A stretch of 12,477 nt of DNA from positions 1-12,477 of the forward strand of contig JAXIUW010184292.1 in the NCBI GenBank assembly GCA_035591015.1, given 5' to 3'. This stretch comes from Cephalothrix simula (taxonomy: Eukaryota; Nemertea; Palaeonemertea; Archinemertea; Cephalotrichidae). The notes beneath the pieces are model-generated. The model was not told where the DNA came from. It did no database searches and saw nothing but the letters and a program-made list of their open reading frames with translations. Below are positions 1-9,479 of the stretch, in pieces. Within the stretch, counting starts at the first letter, position 1; each line of letters opens with the position of its first letter. The position numbers were made by a program, and so were the translations under genes.

Positions 1-504
1 CATAACATTTGCAGATGCGATGGCAATTAGAGAGTGATCTGGAAGTTATATGCATTTCTTACATTATCTGCATTTGATTTAGTGTGTCCTTTTGTATAAA
101 AGCGGTGTATACTACGCCTATTCCCAGCCCCGCATTTTATATCTTAATTAAACAAAATACCAACTATCTCTGGTTCCTAAACCAAACTTTCCTCCCTTGC
201 TCAGCCAAAAATTTTCTATCCGCAGGTCAGGCCCATATTATGGACTTTGAAGACACAGAAAACTATGGTCAGTTAATTACATCCGACCTGCTTTGCTTAA
301 TAGACATTAACTCATAGTCTATCCCGTTAATCAAACATACCCACCCTTGCTATCAGTAGTATGATAAATGGTGATGTTAACTCTATTTTGAAGGGCTTTT
401 TGGTGTGGTACTTAATTTTTTTATTGCAACGACTCCTAGATGTCACCCTCTTCTTTATAGAAAGGAGCATTTGAATCTTATTTAGGTCATTTTGGGGTCT
501 TTTG
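1..504. other. Gene-free A+T-rich stretch
   Basis: I see no supported gene here. The only open frame of note (84-317) lacks any recognisable domain and is within chance length for this base composition. No tRNA-like, repeat or splice structure stands out. Confidence 0.5.
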
Positions 505-605
505 CATCAGTTTGCGCCGCTTGACCTGCCTTTATCTATTTTTTGCCTTTTTAAATAAAAAATCAATTTGTGGCGGCCCCTGGCGCCGCCCAATGACCCC
601 TAGCG
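505..605. repeat. GC-rich patch with a short hairpin
   Basis: This patch is clearly richer in G+C than its surroundings. It contains the inverted repeat GGCGGC (572-577) and GCCGCC (585-590) with a 7-base loop. The word GCGCCGC followed by a TGACC-like sequence occurs twice, at about 514-526 and 584-598, as an imperfect direct repeat. Its function is unknown. It could be promoter-proximal DNA, since YY1-like words follow about 40 bases downstream, or part of an old repeat. Confidence 0.3.
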
Positions 606-640
606 TCATGTTTTTATATCTCAAAATAGGGTTAACATAG

Positions 641-688
641 CCGCCATTTTGGAAAAAGGTTGGACATCGCCATATTGTAAAATGGCGG
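641..688. promoter_or_regulatory. Cluster of YY1-like CGCCAT words
   Basis: Three close matches to the YY1 consensus (CGCCATNTT or its complement) lie within 48 bases: CCGCCATTTT at 641-650, CGCCATATT around 668-676, and AAAATGGCGG at 679-688. The first and third are exact reverse complements, so they also form a 10-base inverted repeat. YY1 sites are common near transcription starts in animals. A promoter or enhancer role is inferred; no transcript start or coding exon next to it is recognisable. Confidence 0.3.
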
Positions 689-1250
689 ATATTGATTAAA
701 ATCGTCCTTTTTTGTTATACTCAGTTGCTATCGATATTCATTTTTCAATCTGAAATGGCATTGATATTTTTTTCAATCTTTGGTAAAATGATTACTCTGC
801 ACAAAATGTGAAACATTATTTTTATATTAACCTTTTCGGATTATCAAAAAGACCATAGCTCATTTTTTGTTGAAGTTCAGATAATTATTATTTTGACATT
901 TGTGAAATAGTACTTAGTACCCCTGGTATCTAAAATTAGAGAATTTGAATATGGATATTTTACTTTGAGATTGAATATTATTGATGCCAATTTTTAAAAA
1001 AAACACTTATATTAATACACTTAATAATTTCTATTATTTTCCAGATTTTTATTTGTTCCTTTTAGTTTTACCTTTTTTGGTTCCGGATTTTCATACTATT
1101 AACTAAGTGTATGTTTTGTCCCGCACTTATTTTCCCAGTGGTCAATATAACATTGAAAAGGGTATGGGAAAATATTTAACAAAATACATGTAAAAGTAGT
1201 TATACGATAGAATATGGGGCAGAGCATAGTTTTGGGTGCTGCATCAAATT
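689..1250. other. Gene-free A+T-rich stretch
   Basis: This stretch holds no open frame, splice pair or repeat that I can support. It is dominated by T-rich and A-rich runs. Confidence 0.45.
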
Positions 1251-1277
1251 GCCGGAAGAAAATGGCGGAATTTCCGG
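1251..1277. promoter_or_regulatory. Paired ETS-like sites around a YY1-like site
   Basis: CCGGAA at 1252-1257 and TTCCGG at 1272-1277 form a 6-base inverted repeat. Both match the ETS core, and the first reads CCGGAAG. Between them lies AAAATGGCGG (1259-1268), identical to the YY1-like word at 679-688. ETS plus YY1 is a known combination at animal housekeeping promoters. No downstream coding start could be recognised on either strand, so the regulatory role is inferred. Confidence 0.3.
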
Positions 1278-2434
1278 TCCCCAGCATAGATAACAAACGT
1301 GGTGAAGATTAAGGACTATTTATTGAGATGGGCCTTAAATAATTAACAATATGGTTTTTAACTACTTCAGATATTCACCTCCAAGCTTTTTTTAAATTCT
1401 TGATTATCTTAGAATAAGATTCAAAATTATATACATGAATCCCTCCCTCTAAATTAGAGATAGTTTTAAGTTTCATGTTGATAGTAAGCATAGACTAACA
1501 AACACAGCACCCCTAGCAGAAAAATCAGGAATTAATGCAGTTACCCGAGACTGTACCCAGAGATTCCTTTTTGGAAACAAATGCATGAAAAAATCAAAAA
1601 AAATCATTGATGCACCTATCTTAGAAAAAAATTTGCATGTTCTTAGCTATAAAGTTTTGTAGATAACCTCTCCTCTAACCAACAAACCACTTTGGCAATA
1701 TTGATGAATCGGTTAGCATGTTTTATAAATGTTTTAACTACTTTTAGGTGATTGAATCACTTCTTTTAACTGAACATTCAACCATTCATTTGGTTTCTTT
1801 TTCGATATAGATAATTTTGTAATTTTAGAGGAAGATATCGTAAACATCGAAAGATATATTTCCTCCACAAATAATCTTTTTATAAATGTATCATTATATG
1901 TAGTCCTTAAACTACTTTAAACAAATGTTATTAATGGTAAACTACTTAAAGTCAAGGGTAATTCATTATGCAATGGTATTTAGCCAACAAAAAACTATTA
2001 AGTAAGCCCAGGTTTTCAATGTTTTACCTGTAGAAAATATCAAAAAAAGTCTCAACAAAACTATTTAAAATGATGCCCACAGCCTGCTAGATTTGACAGT
2101 TAAAACCTACAATAACCACTGTGAAATGGGTTTTTATAAACAAAGCTTATTGAAATACATATCTTTGAAATCAAAGCTATTGTTTTGTATAATACATTCA
2201 AAGCATATGCAATATTTTCTGTTAAATACTACATGTATATTTTTATGTAAAAATATGTTAATTTTGTCAGGCAGCTGTGTGTCGAAGTCTGTCTGATTCT
2301 GTATTGTTTTTATGCGCAAAAGAATATATTAATTTTGTATAAATGATGTACATATGTATGTCAAAATATCCTATCTGCAGAATTCTTATGCGTCAACAGT
2401 TAAAAGCATTTTTCATCGCTTTGTGGCATCTTTA
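1278..2434. other. Gene-free A+T-rich stretch
   Basis: No gene is supported. Open frames at 2093-2296 and its antisense partner are short, lysine- and leucine-rich and typical of random A+T-rich DNA. If the candidate exon at 2547 is real, this stretch is probably intron or upstream flank of that gene. Confidence 0.45.
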
Positions 2435-2442
2435 TGACGTCA
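2435..2442. promoter_or_regulatory. Full CRE palindrome TGACGTCA
   Basis: This is an exact 8-base cAMP-response-element palindrome, the site bound by CREB/ATF bZIP factors. It lies about 105 bases upstream of the candidate exon at 2547. Two further exact copies occur in the window. Function is inferred from the motif alone. Confidence 0.25.
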
Positions 2443-2546
2443 TATATCCATTTATGCACAGAAATACTTTTTTCAGAAAATTTCGCTCGCGCAAAAAATA
2501 TAAAATCAAAATATTCATTTTTTCAAAAAATATTTTTCTATTTCAG

Positions 2547-2628
2547 CATTCCCACTTGCATTGAGGGCTGCTACAGGTTGGCCAGGAGTAGGTGGTTACT
2601 TGCAAGGCCACCCAACTTTCGCCTCAAG
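2547..2628 (+). CDS. Candidate internal coding exon, partial unknown protein
   Basis: This 82-base segment is preceded by a strong 3' splice site (T-rich tract ending in TTTCAG) and followed by a strong 5' splice site (CAAG/GTAGGT). It is also more G+C-rich than its flanks. Skipping the first two bases, it reads without stops, beginning FPLALRAATGWPGVGG and ending HPTFAS. A trailing AG is completed by the next exon. The peptide is rich in glycine, proline and alanine, like a flexible tail, and I do not recognise the family. The +1 frame is also open but uses AGG arginine four times in 27 codons, so I prefer the first reading. The 5' exons are not identified; they must lie upstream or outside the window. 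Confidence 0.35.
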
Positions 2629-2781
2629 GTAGGTTTCACTGTTTGGTATTATTAAGTTGGAAAAGTTTGGGATATTCCCTTAACATTACGGCATGGTTGA
2701 TGAACGAGATTTGGAAATCGATCTACAATTTTACATGCCAAAAATGACAGTGATATATCTTAAGGTACAAATATATAATCA

Positions 2782-2803
2782 TAAAACTGACGAATCAGTT
2801 TTA
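2782..2803. repeat. Perfect 9-bp hairpin with CGAA loop
   Basis: TAAAACTGA (2782-2790) and TCAGTTTTA (2795-2803) are exact reverse complements separated by the tetraloop CGAA. It contains the word CTGACGA of hammerhead cores, but no GAAA-closed stem II follows, so it is not a ribozyme. No function is known. Confidence 0.5.
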
Positions 2804-3381
2804 CAAAGTGGTTGCAAAATTTAAAATCTTTAAGAAGAAAACGCGATATGTTATATCAAAGTAGGTTTCCAAAACAGTGCTGGCCATATTGTAATTTAGT
2901 TACTATCCTTGTAATGCTAGGGACGAGGATAAAATTGCTTTAGGAACCAAAGTAAAAATGGTTTCTTGATAAACGACGGCCATTGCATTAGAATGTTGCG
3001 AAATATTATACTAAATATTGCGCGATTATCTCTTGAAACCGTCTTTACAATAATACGGTACTGTGCAAAGAGTTTCAAATTTTACCACCCACTGTAGATC
3101 TTTTCTAACGATATAGATGGCTGTTATATGTTTATGTAATTATTATCCTTAGAGGAAATTTTGGGGCTAAAATAATCTATTTTAAGACTGAATACTTTTG
3201 ATACTGTCCTGTCATCGTGATGTTTTACTATTCCCTAGCATTTAAGAATCTCCAAATGATATTAAACCAAGCCGTAAGCTCGTCAATGTCTATAGAAATT
3301 ACCTGATAAGTCTGTCAACATAAGCTCACGTAAGCAAATTTGTTTGATTTGGCCCCAACCAATTGAAAACTGGCTACTGAA

Positions 3382-3389
3382 TGACGTCA
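3382..3389. promoter_or_regulatory. Full CRE palindrome TGACGTCA
   Basis: This is the second exact CREB/ATF-type palindrome, here inside the candidate intron. The motif alone is the evidence. Confidence 0.2.
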
Positions 3390-3857
3390 TCGGGGAAGTC
3401 ACTGGAGAACTGAACAAGTGCCAGTTTTCTTTGGTATGTGTTGGCCTGATTTGCTGTGGATTTGCCATTATTCCAGACATTTGTGTTTGTCTGCAAAAAG
3501 GCTCCAGATTTTCCCTCTTATTTAAATGTACTCCCTGCCTAACCACGTGATCTCATAGGGTGCACTTTCTTCCTAGAAACAAATCTCCTTTCCTACATTT
3601 TTATTTCTCGGTCCACGCCTCATACCAAGTAAATGTTGATCCTTTAAAATATTATATCAAATCTCTTGATGCCCATGATTTCTTATCTAATTTCCCAGTC
3701 CTTAGATCTCCGTCCCTGAAAAAAATTGTTATAATTTTAGCGTGCACCTTTTGTTTTGTATGACATTTTTCTTAATTTTTTGTCCCTTCTGACACCTTTT
3801 CTGGGCGTCTTGTTATGTTTTACCCTTTACAAGTGAATCTAATTGCCTTTTCTGTAG

Positions 3858-3918
3858 GATTTCGGGTTCTCGTTCTCCACAAATGTACGGAAAAGCAAAT
3901 ATATTGTTGCAAACATGA
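3858..3918 (+). CDS. Candidate terminal coding exon of the same unknown gene
   Basis: A good acceptor (TTGCCTTTTCTGTAG) ends at 3857. Joining the AG left over from 2547-2628 to the first G here gives arginine. The frame then reads ISGSRSPQMYGKANILLQT and stops at TGA (3916-3918). The serine-rich, basic tail fits a C terminus, but I do not recognise it. Support comes from matching phases, good splice sites, the start of a CpG-rich zone here and an AATAAA 660 bases downstream. A second frame across the same junction also stays open (ending ANMISNRRI, stop at about 3939-3941), so the true frame is not certain. Confidence 0.28.
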
Positions 3919-4021
3919 TCTCGAACAGGAGAATTTAAAGATTGACAAAAAACGACTGAAACCCTCTGTCGTTTAGCTATATGCTGGCTAGCAATAAGAT
4001 CCTTGGTATCTCTTTGGTAGC

Positions 4022-4225
4022 TATATCCACTCTGGTCAAGCTATATCGAAAGATCAATTCTAGGATCTTCCCCATTTCTGATATACTACGTCAAGGCTAA
4101 CCCGGAACTGTATCGGACTCTTTTTGATCGATACAGTGGCTAGCCCGCACGTAGTATCATTTTCGAATAAGGAAGATCCTAAAATTGATCGTTCGCTATC
4201 ATATAGTTTAACCACAGTGATATAA
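4022..4225. repeat. Long imperfect inverted repeat (foldback or MITE-like)
   Basis: Arms of about 95 bases (4022-4115 and 4129-4225) are reverse complements with scattered mismatches and small indels, around a 13-base loop. Exactly paired blocks include CTGTATCG/CGATACAG next to the loop, TACTACGT/ACGTAGTA, and AGGATCTTCC/GGAAGATCCT. Weaker pairing may continue outward: TTTAGCTATAT near 3973 against ATATAGCCGGTAAA near 4265. No coding capacity or clear target-site duplication is visible. It may be a non-autonomous foldback element or MITE, or a structured 3' UTR element of the candidate gene. Confidence 0.7.
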
Positions 4226-4578
4226 TGTAGTGATAACATGTAGTTCGATATATATCCGTATATAGCCGGTAAATAGGAAGTTCCCGGAACCGATTAGGAT
4301 AGATTAGTTTTCTGGCGTTTTTAAGGTTCTACGCGGAAGGCCTTTGATGATTACGTCTTTACTCTACAATAAGTCTCCAAAGTGCACCCTTGAGCATTTA
4401 TTTTAGGTTTGGTTATACATTTCTTAGCCACTAACTAGAAAATGTCTAGTTTAATCATTTTATTCGGTTTAGGTTCGAGTGAAATTTCTGTGCTGTGTTG
4501 TTATTTTTTGTGTTGTGCCCTAAGTTAGTGTGGAAATCGGAATTCTGCTTGCTTTGAGTGTTGATATTATTCACATTA

Positions 4579-4584
4579 AATAAA
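4579..4584 (+). terminator. Candidate poly(A) signal AATAAA
   Basis: AATAAA is followed about 15 bases later by CAAAACCA, then by the GT-rich GGTTGTTATG. It is preceded by a long TG-rich tract at about 4489-4518. This layout (signal, CA cleavage region, GU-rich downstream element) is that of an animal cleavage and polyadenylation site. It would end the plus-strand gene model at about 4600. AATAAA alone is common in such A+T-rich DNA. Confidence 0.3.
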
Positions 4585-4605
4585 GCCATTTATCAAAACC
4601 AGGTT

Positions 4606-6669
4606 GTTATGTATAATAATATTAGCTCAATAATAATATGATAGTAGTGATGCTCTCTTAGTGAACAAGTGAATAAAGATGCTAATTTCAAATCATATGA
4701 AGATTTTGATTAATTGCATTTATTCAATATATCACTAATATCTATTTAATTTAAAGCATGTTGTTAATTATGGAAATCTATGTTTTTATTCTACTAAATA
4801 TTAATTTGTAACCAAGAATCCGATACCAGAATTAACTCGAAATTCCTTCGCTAGGATAGCTTAATTCTCATAACTTCAGTTGTTAATTATTAGGCATTGC
4901 CTTATAGCCTATTACACATGCTGCCAAGGTAGCTGCATAATATGCAAATATTAGAATAGTTTGCATAAAAAAAACACATCTGTGTCTTTATTTAAAAGAA
5001 AAGCATATTTCCCCTAAACTTCACATAAACTTGCAAAATGATTTTTGTTAAGTTTTACATATTTTTTCTTTTAAAAACATCCATCATTTAAAAAATAACA
5101 TAGGTAAGCAATGCATCAAACATTTGTAGAAAACTAAAAACTACAAAAAGAATACTTCATTTTCCCATGTAATTAAATATGTTTTTGTTATTAATGAGTT
5201 GAAAGCTTTTATAGGTTAACTGCTTTGAGTTAAAGCATGAAACAAACTTTATCATTATTTTAAGTAACAAACTTTATCATTATTTTAAGTATCTCTCATT
5301 GTTTCTTCATTCTTATCTTTTCATATTTCTTTCCCAATTGCATATGCTACAAAAGATAATGCAACATTCTAGAGTAAGAATCTGGGTCGATTACTTCCGT
5401 ATCATTTACGTATAAGACTTAAGTTTCTTTAGCGCAACTCATTTTTACTTGAAATCATTTGAAAACAAATATTTAGATTAGATACCTCAATGTCTTCCTT
5501 CTTTACTACATATCGTGAGAAAAAGTAATTTTAAAAGAGCTTTCTTCTTTCTTATTGTCAAAGAAACTTGAAGCTTTATGCTCCCCTAAGATAAAAGTAC
5601 TTCTCCCCCTTTGAGACCTATCCCTTGCACAGGTATATCCTAAGATGAATGATCATAAACCTCCCAAGTATTCTTAACAAGGTACATGTATAACCAACAA
5701 TGGAAAAGTGACCCTCCTGATGATCTCCCTCACCATATCAAGTGTGTTGCCTTTCGAAATGCTGTTGACCACAACATTTTGTTTTGCTTTGTTACTGGTA
5801 CTCCAAAATTAAAATTTAAGAATAGCTTTATTTTAACATATTAAAACTGAATGTTGTTAATATCGTTGGTTTCCTTGCGCTAAGACCTATCCAGAAATAT
5901 ATACGTTGCCTGGATGAGTAGTGCACTAAAAATCCCTTATCCTAATCCCCATCTCCTCAAAAATCTTGTGTAAAGTAGAACCTCATTACTACTACTAAAG
6001 TCTAAAGTACAAGAAATCTAGAGTTATAATAAACTGGTTTATATTACAACCAAGACAGTATGGCTTATTTAATCGTCATTTATCGATTTAAACTTTGTTC
6101 TCTTTCACTTTTATAGCCACAAAATAGAAATCGGAAACCATGTTCACTTTTCCATTTCCGTTTTTAGTGAATTGTTTGACATTTCCGTGCACAACCGTGT
6201 TAAGACGGTTATATTACCTGGTTATTACGATAGAAGCAGAACACGTTCTCACAGAAGGCTATATCTAAAAGTCGAAATAATTAGAATCAAGATGCATGCG
6301 TCCTATTGGGTTAAGTTGAGTAATTCTTTTCAATCCACTTGAAGAGAGTGTCCCCAACTGAATTAAAGCGGACAAACAACATCAAACCTCTTGACCAAGG
6401 ATGCGTTATTCCCATGTCATTAAAGAATGAAAAATATGTAATGTTAATTTTGAAGAGGGTATAACAGATGTTTGGATCATTTTCACTGTTCTTAACTTCT
6501 TTTACGTCATAAGTTGCAGCTTCAGATGAGATATGTTATTATTTCATTACTGCAAATAAGTTTCTGTTATAGTTTCTCTTCTTAAACAATGAAAGTATTG
6601 GTTTTAATTTTCACTTCAGCAATGAATGCTTATAATTGGAATTTAACCGGGCCATAATTTTCAACATAA
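4606..6669. other. Gene-free, CpG-poor stretch
   Basis: No open frame, RNA gene or splice pair can be supported over about 2 kb. CpG is strongly depleted, as in DNA that is or was methylated. The only clear structure is the 25-base tandem duplication at 5241-5290. Confidence 0.45.
5241..5290 (+). repeat. Exact 25-base tandem duplication
   Basis: The 25-base unit beginning AACAAACTTTATC and ending TTTTAAGT occurs twice head to tail (5241-5265 and 5266-5290) with no mismatch. The perfect identity implies a recent duplication, for example by replication slippage. No further copies flank it. Confidence 0.9.
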
Positions 6670-7197
6670 CTTAGTCAGAAGTATATATTCTCTATAAACT
6701 CTGCTGATGCGCTTAAACATAGTTTGATTAGGAAAGCAAGTTATGCAGACCTGTGCAGACAGATGGAATCAGATGCAACTGCAAGCCTGAAATTGATGTT
6801 AAACTGTGCAAGGAAATTGATGAGGCACAGATTGTATGACAGTTTTCCAATAACATGCTGCAATTCTAATTTATCCCTAATTTGTTTGATTTTAGACAAT
6901 TTTGACGTTTCCAATCGTGTTTCCTTAATAATATGGTTGCTCCTTGGGTTTAGTCCAAAACCAGACCTTAGTTTGATAGTAATGGACGTCTACTATAGGT
7001 CAAATGACCGGTATGTAGGAAGAGGAAATTGTGCTGAAACGGTTACTAGGGTATCCACCAGGTATTCACATTCATTTGAATTTAGACAATGTTTTAATTG
7101 GATTTTGCATAACAATAGTCATAGTGCAATGCCAGGTTCGGTAGTCCCAGGCTTCTACTATAGGCCAGCCAACTGGGGTGTGAGGAACAGGAATTAG
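6670..7197 (+). CDS. Unusually long open frame, unknown; possible exon or pseudogene
   Basis: The frame is free of stops for about 175 codons between TAA at 6667 and TAG at 7195. The first ATG in frame is at 6763 (QMESDATAS), giving about 144 residues. At this base composition such length is rare by chance. The early part (RKASYADLCRQMESD, LMLNCARKLMRHRLYD) is polar and helix-like. A hydrophobic run (VSLIIWLLLGF) follows, then a tyrosine- and asparagine-rich tail. I recognise no domain. No clear splice acceptor, promoter or poly(A) signal brackets it. CpG is depleted here, as in the surroundings. It may be an exon, a decayed gene fragment or chance. Confidence 0.22.
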   Translation, partial: LSQKYIFSINSADALKHSLIRKASYADLCRQMESDATASLKLMLNCARKLMRHRLYDSFPITCCNSNLSLICLILDNFDVSNRVSLIIWLLLGFSPKPDLSLIVMDVYYRSNDRYVGRGNCAETVTRVSTRYSHSFEFRQCFNWILHNNSHSAMPGSVVPGFYYRPANWGVRNRN

Positions 7198-7973
7198 ATT
7201 TGTGTGTTGTCTTATGGTTTTGACAGAGCTTTCTTTGGGAGTCATTAGAGTCACTAGGGTCTCTAGAGCAGCAGTAGATGCAAGTGCAGTAGGGGAGGGA
7301 GGTGAAGAAATGAATGCATTAAAGAGATGCCGGTCTTGGCTAAATAATTTTTATAATGTCGACTAAAGAAGCCTAAGGTCCATCAAGGATGAATTTTTAC
7401 CTTAGTTTACGTTATACAAGATTGACAAAAATGATTGCATATGCCAACTGACATAACATCTGCCACACCGGCCTAAGTTTTATAATTACTACTAAGATGC
7501 TGTACTTTTGAGAAAGTGTATCAATGGTCCACAACCTCATTTGGGTTTCATGCCGTGTTCATGCGGGAAACTGAAGGTCATGGGACATGTCACGCCATAA
7601 AACAACGGCTACAAATTCCATTGGACTATAAATGAAACAGTACATGAGCTCTTGCGATTGTTTAGTTAAGTTTAAGTTAGGTAAACAACTAAATTTATTT
7701 TACCCTAAAGAACTACAGAAGTTTTACCACCTGAGGAAGTAGTAATGATCTGATCATATTGATGTTTTGGTGTAATTTTTTTAATCGACATAGATTAATG
7801 CAGGTTGGATTAAAAGTCAATTTAAACCTAAACTAATCTGAACAATGGTCTAATTTTTCGCTCACATTGTTACGGATCAATACTTCAACAATTGTCATAA
7901 ACGACATTAAATCTATTCAACATCTTATTAGGTATTAGATTCTAATTGTCTAAACACAACTCCTGATATTTGA

Positions 7974-7990
7974 ATTGACTCCAAGTCAAT
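7974..7990. repeat. Perfect 7-bp hairpin
   Basis: ATTGACT and AGTCAAT are exact reverse complements around the loop CCA. This is small enough to arise by chance; no function is inferred. Confidence 0.45.
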
Positions 7991-8880
7991 ATTCGATTTG
8001 AATAATAGTGTATTAGTGACTTTAATATTGTGTATTGAATTTCATTTATTCAATATATTTTAGTTTGGAACACGCAATTTACATTTCCAAGGCAGGTCAT
8101 TAAAAGTTTGTTATACCGCCTTGTTCTGTGAAATCTAACCCCAGATTCTGTCGCTTATAACACTAAGGTAAATATTATTTATAAGGTCTATTAGCACTTA
8201 TCAAAATACTTTAGTAAAATACTTCTAAGGGGGATATCCAAATGTACTTGATCCTTTGACTTTTAGGCTTTTACCAGGGGTAGATGAATAGCTTTCATGA
8301 TGATGATAATAATGCCTTATAACTGAAAGGTTTACACCAACCTCATCAACATTAATAGATTCCGAAAAGTAATTATCAGTAATTACTGTTTTTAATCTTT
8401 GAAAAGGTATCAATCAATTATTATCGTTACCTATTTGAAATTAGGGATGATTTTCAACAATGTGCCTAAAATTAAGCACAATTGGTCTAACATAACCGAA
8501 CCTTTTGAAATACATATCTTAACAGTATACTCTCAACTAATTCCCACGCTCCAAAGATTATTTTAAAACTTAAGATTCTGCTGGAATTCAACCTAATACG
8601 TCATAAGATCTCAAGCCATACTAAAATATTAAATTCGCCATTTTTAATTATTATTTTCACCCACTAAAAAGCGAACGATGTCATTTCAAGTTCCGGTTTT
8701 TTCCTTTTCATCACCGCTGCGCTACGAATAAAAATATTAAAGCTCAACCTATATCTATCTGTATTACTAGCATTTTTGCAAGTTCATATTTTTCACTTGC
8801 CATTTCTCTTTTTGTAAGTAGATTATTCAAAGTCATTGTTTAGTATGCATAAAAATTCCTGAATGTGATTGTCGTAATCC

Positions 8881-8896
8881 ATTGATTGATTGATTG
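8881..8896 (+). repeat. ATTG microsatellite, four units
   Basis: There are four exact ATTG units in tandem. This is a short simple repeat with no other feature attached. Confidence 0.85.
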
Positions 8897-9224
8897 AATA
8901 TATGTTACCCTTTAAATACTCATATATAACTAACTCATTTTTAAAGGATCTTAAAGGTACAGAAAATATGAATCACAGACACAATTACTATTCATGCAAA
9001 AAATAAGTTATATTTTGTTTAAGGCTAGGGCAGGGCATACGGCAGGGGCCAAAGTATTTTAATTTTTTTCTGAATTTGTTCTCTAAAAATATAAAAATCT
9101 ATACTTGGCATTTTGTTAAATTCTTGTGGCATGATTGGCAAAAATCATTTTTCTCAGTTATTTCCCTTGCTTGTAACTATTATTTAAAAAATAACTTTTC
9201 TCCAGTTGTTCTTGTAAATTTTTC

Positions 9225-9232
9225 TGACGTCA
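9225..9232. promoter_or_regulatory. Full CRE palindrome TGACGTCA
   Basis: This is the third exact CREB/ATF-type palindrome in the window. No promoter or coding start next to it could be recognised. Confidence 0.2.
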
Positions 9233-9479
9233 AAAATGTCTTTATTTTTCTCCCCATAGGGCATAATCCATCACATATAGTTTGTATATATGATTTTTTC
9301 TGTTGCATTTGACTCACATAAATCAACATTTTGAAAGGCAAAAAGAATGTCTAAGATGCAAAAAGAAAGATGAGCTTAACTTAACAGAGGTGAAGAAGTT
9401 TACTAGGTCAGGCATGCAGTTTGGTTTTTTTGTGTTAAGAATAAGGAGTCGGTCAGGATCAGCCATGAGTCAGAGATAA

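Larger units (their letters stand above)
2629..3857 (+). other. Candidate intron
   Basis: If the flanking exons are right, this is a 1229-base intron running from GTAGGT to TTTTCTGTAG. It contains a perfect 9-base hairpin with a CGAA loop (2782-2803) and a second full CRE palindrome (3382-3389). Around 3380-3433 there is a slightly richer open segment ending at a donor-like TTTG/GTATGT, but no acceptor of comparable quality precedes it, so I do not call an exon there. Opposing open frames at 3283-3550 overlap each other and begin at GTG or TTG, so neither is supported. Confidence 0.3.
3919..4605 (+). other. Candidate 3' UTR, CpG-rich in its first half
   Basis: In the gene model this is the 3' untranslated region between the TGA at 3916 and the poly(A) signal at 4579. 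About 25 CpG dinucleotides fall between 3865 and 4350, close to random expectation. The following 1.7 kb has only about one CpG per 100 bases. The stretch contains the long inverted repeat at 4022-4225. An alternative is a relatively recent insertion whose CpGs have not yet decayed. Confidence 0.28.
7198..9479. other. Gene-free stretch with minor repeats
   Basis: No gene is supported. A slightly G+C-richer tail continues to about 7330 after the long open frame. The rest holds short A+T-rich open frames, a short perfect hairpin (7974-7990), an ATTG microsatellite (8881-8896) and a CRE palindrome (9225-9232). Confidence 0.45.

Noticed and set aside
1099-1296. Minus-strand open frame through the YY1/ETS-like site
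   Set aside because: The called start is TTG, the length is ordinary for chance, and no domain is visible.
2787-2803. CTGACGA word as a second hammerhead
   Set aside because: It lies within a perfect hairpin and no GAAA-closed stem II follows.
3283-3550. Overlapping opposite-strand open frames
   Set aside because: Both rely on GTG or TTG starts, overlap each other, and resemble no protein family; the plus frame's hydrophobic part is probably chance.
3854-4368. Solo LTR bounded by TGTAG...CTACA
   Set aside because: No target-site duplication, no internal LTR signals and no second copy; kept only as a note on the CpG-rich island.
4464-4480. GGTTCGAGT as a tRNA or SINE B box
   Set aside because: No A box or cloverleaf upstream and no acceptor-stem pairing.
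5714-5755. CTGATGA followed by CGAAA as a hammerhead
   Set aside because: The two motifs are more than 30 bases apart with no complementary stem between them.
6989-7164. Possible degenerate repeat (TCTACTATAGG twice, TTTAGACAA twice, ACTAGGGT twice)
   Set aside because: The spacings differ (about 165, 188 and 209 bases), so they do not fit one repeat unit.
4717-8058. 16-base word CATTTATTCAATATAT at 4717 and 8043
   Set aside because: Flanks do not match and the word is pure low-complexity A+T-rich sequence.
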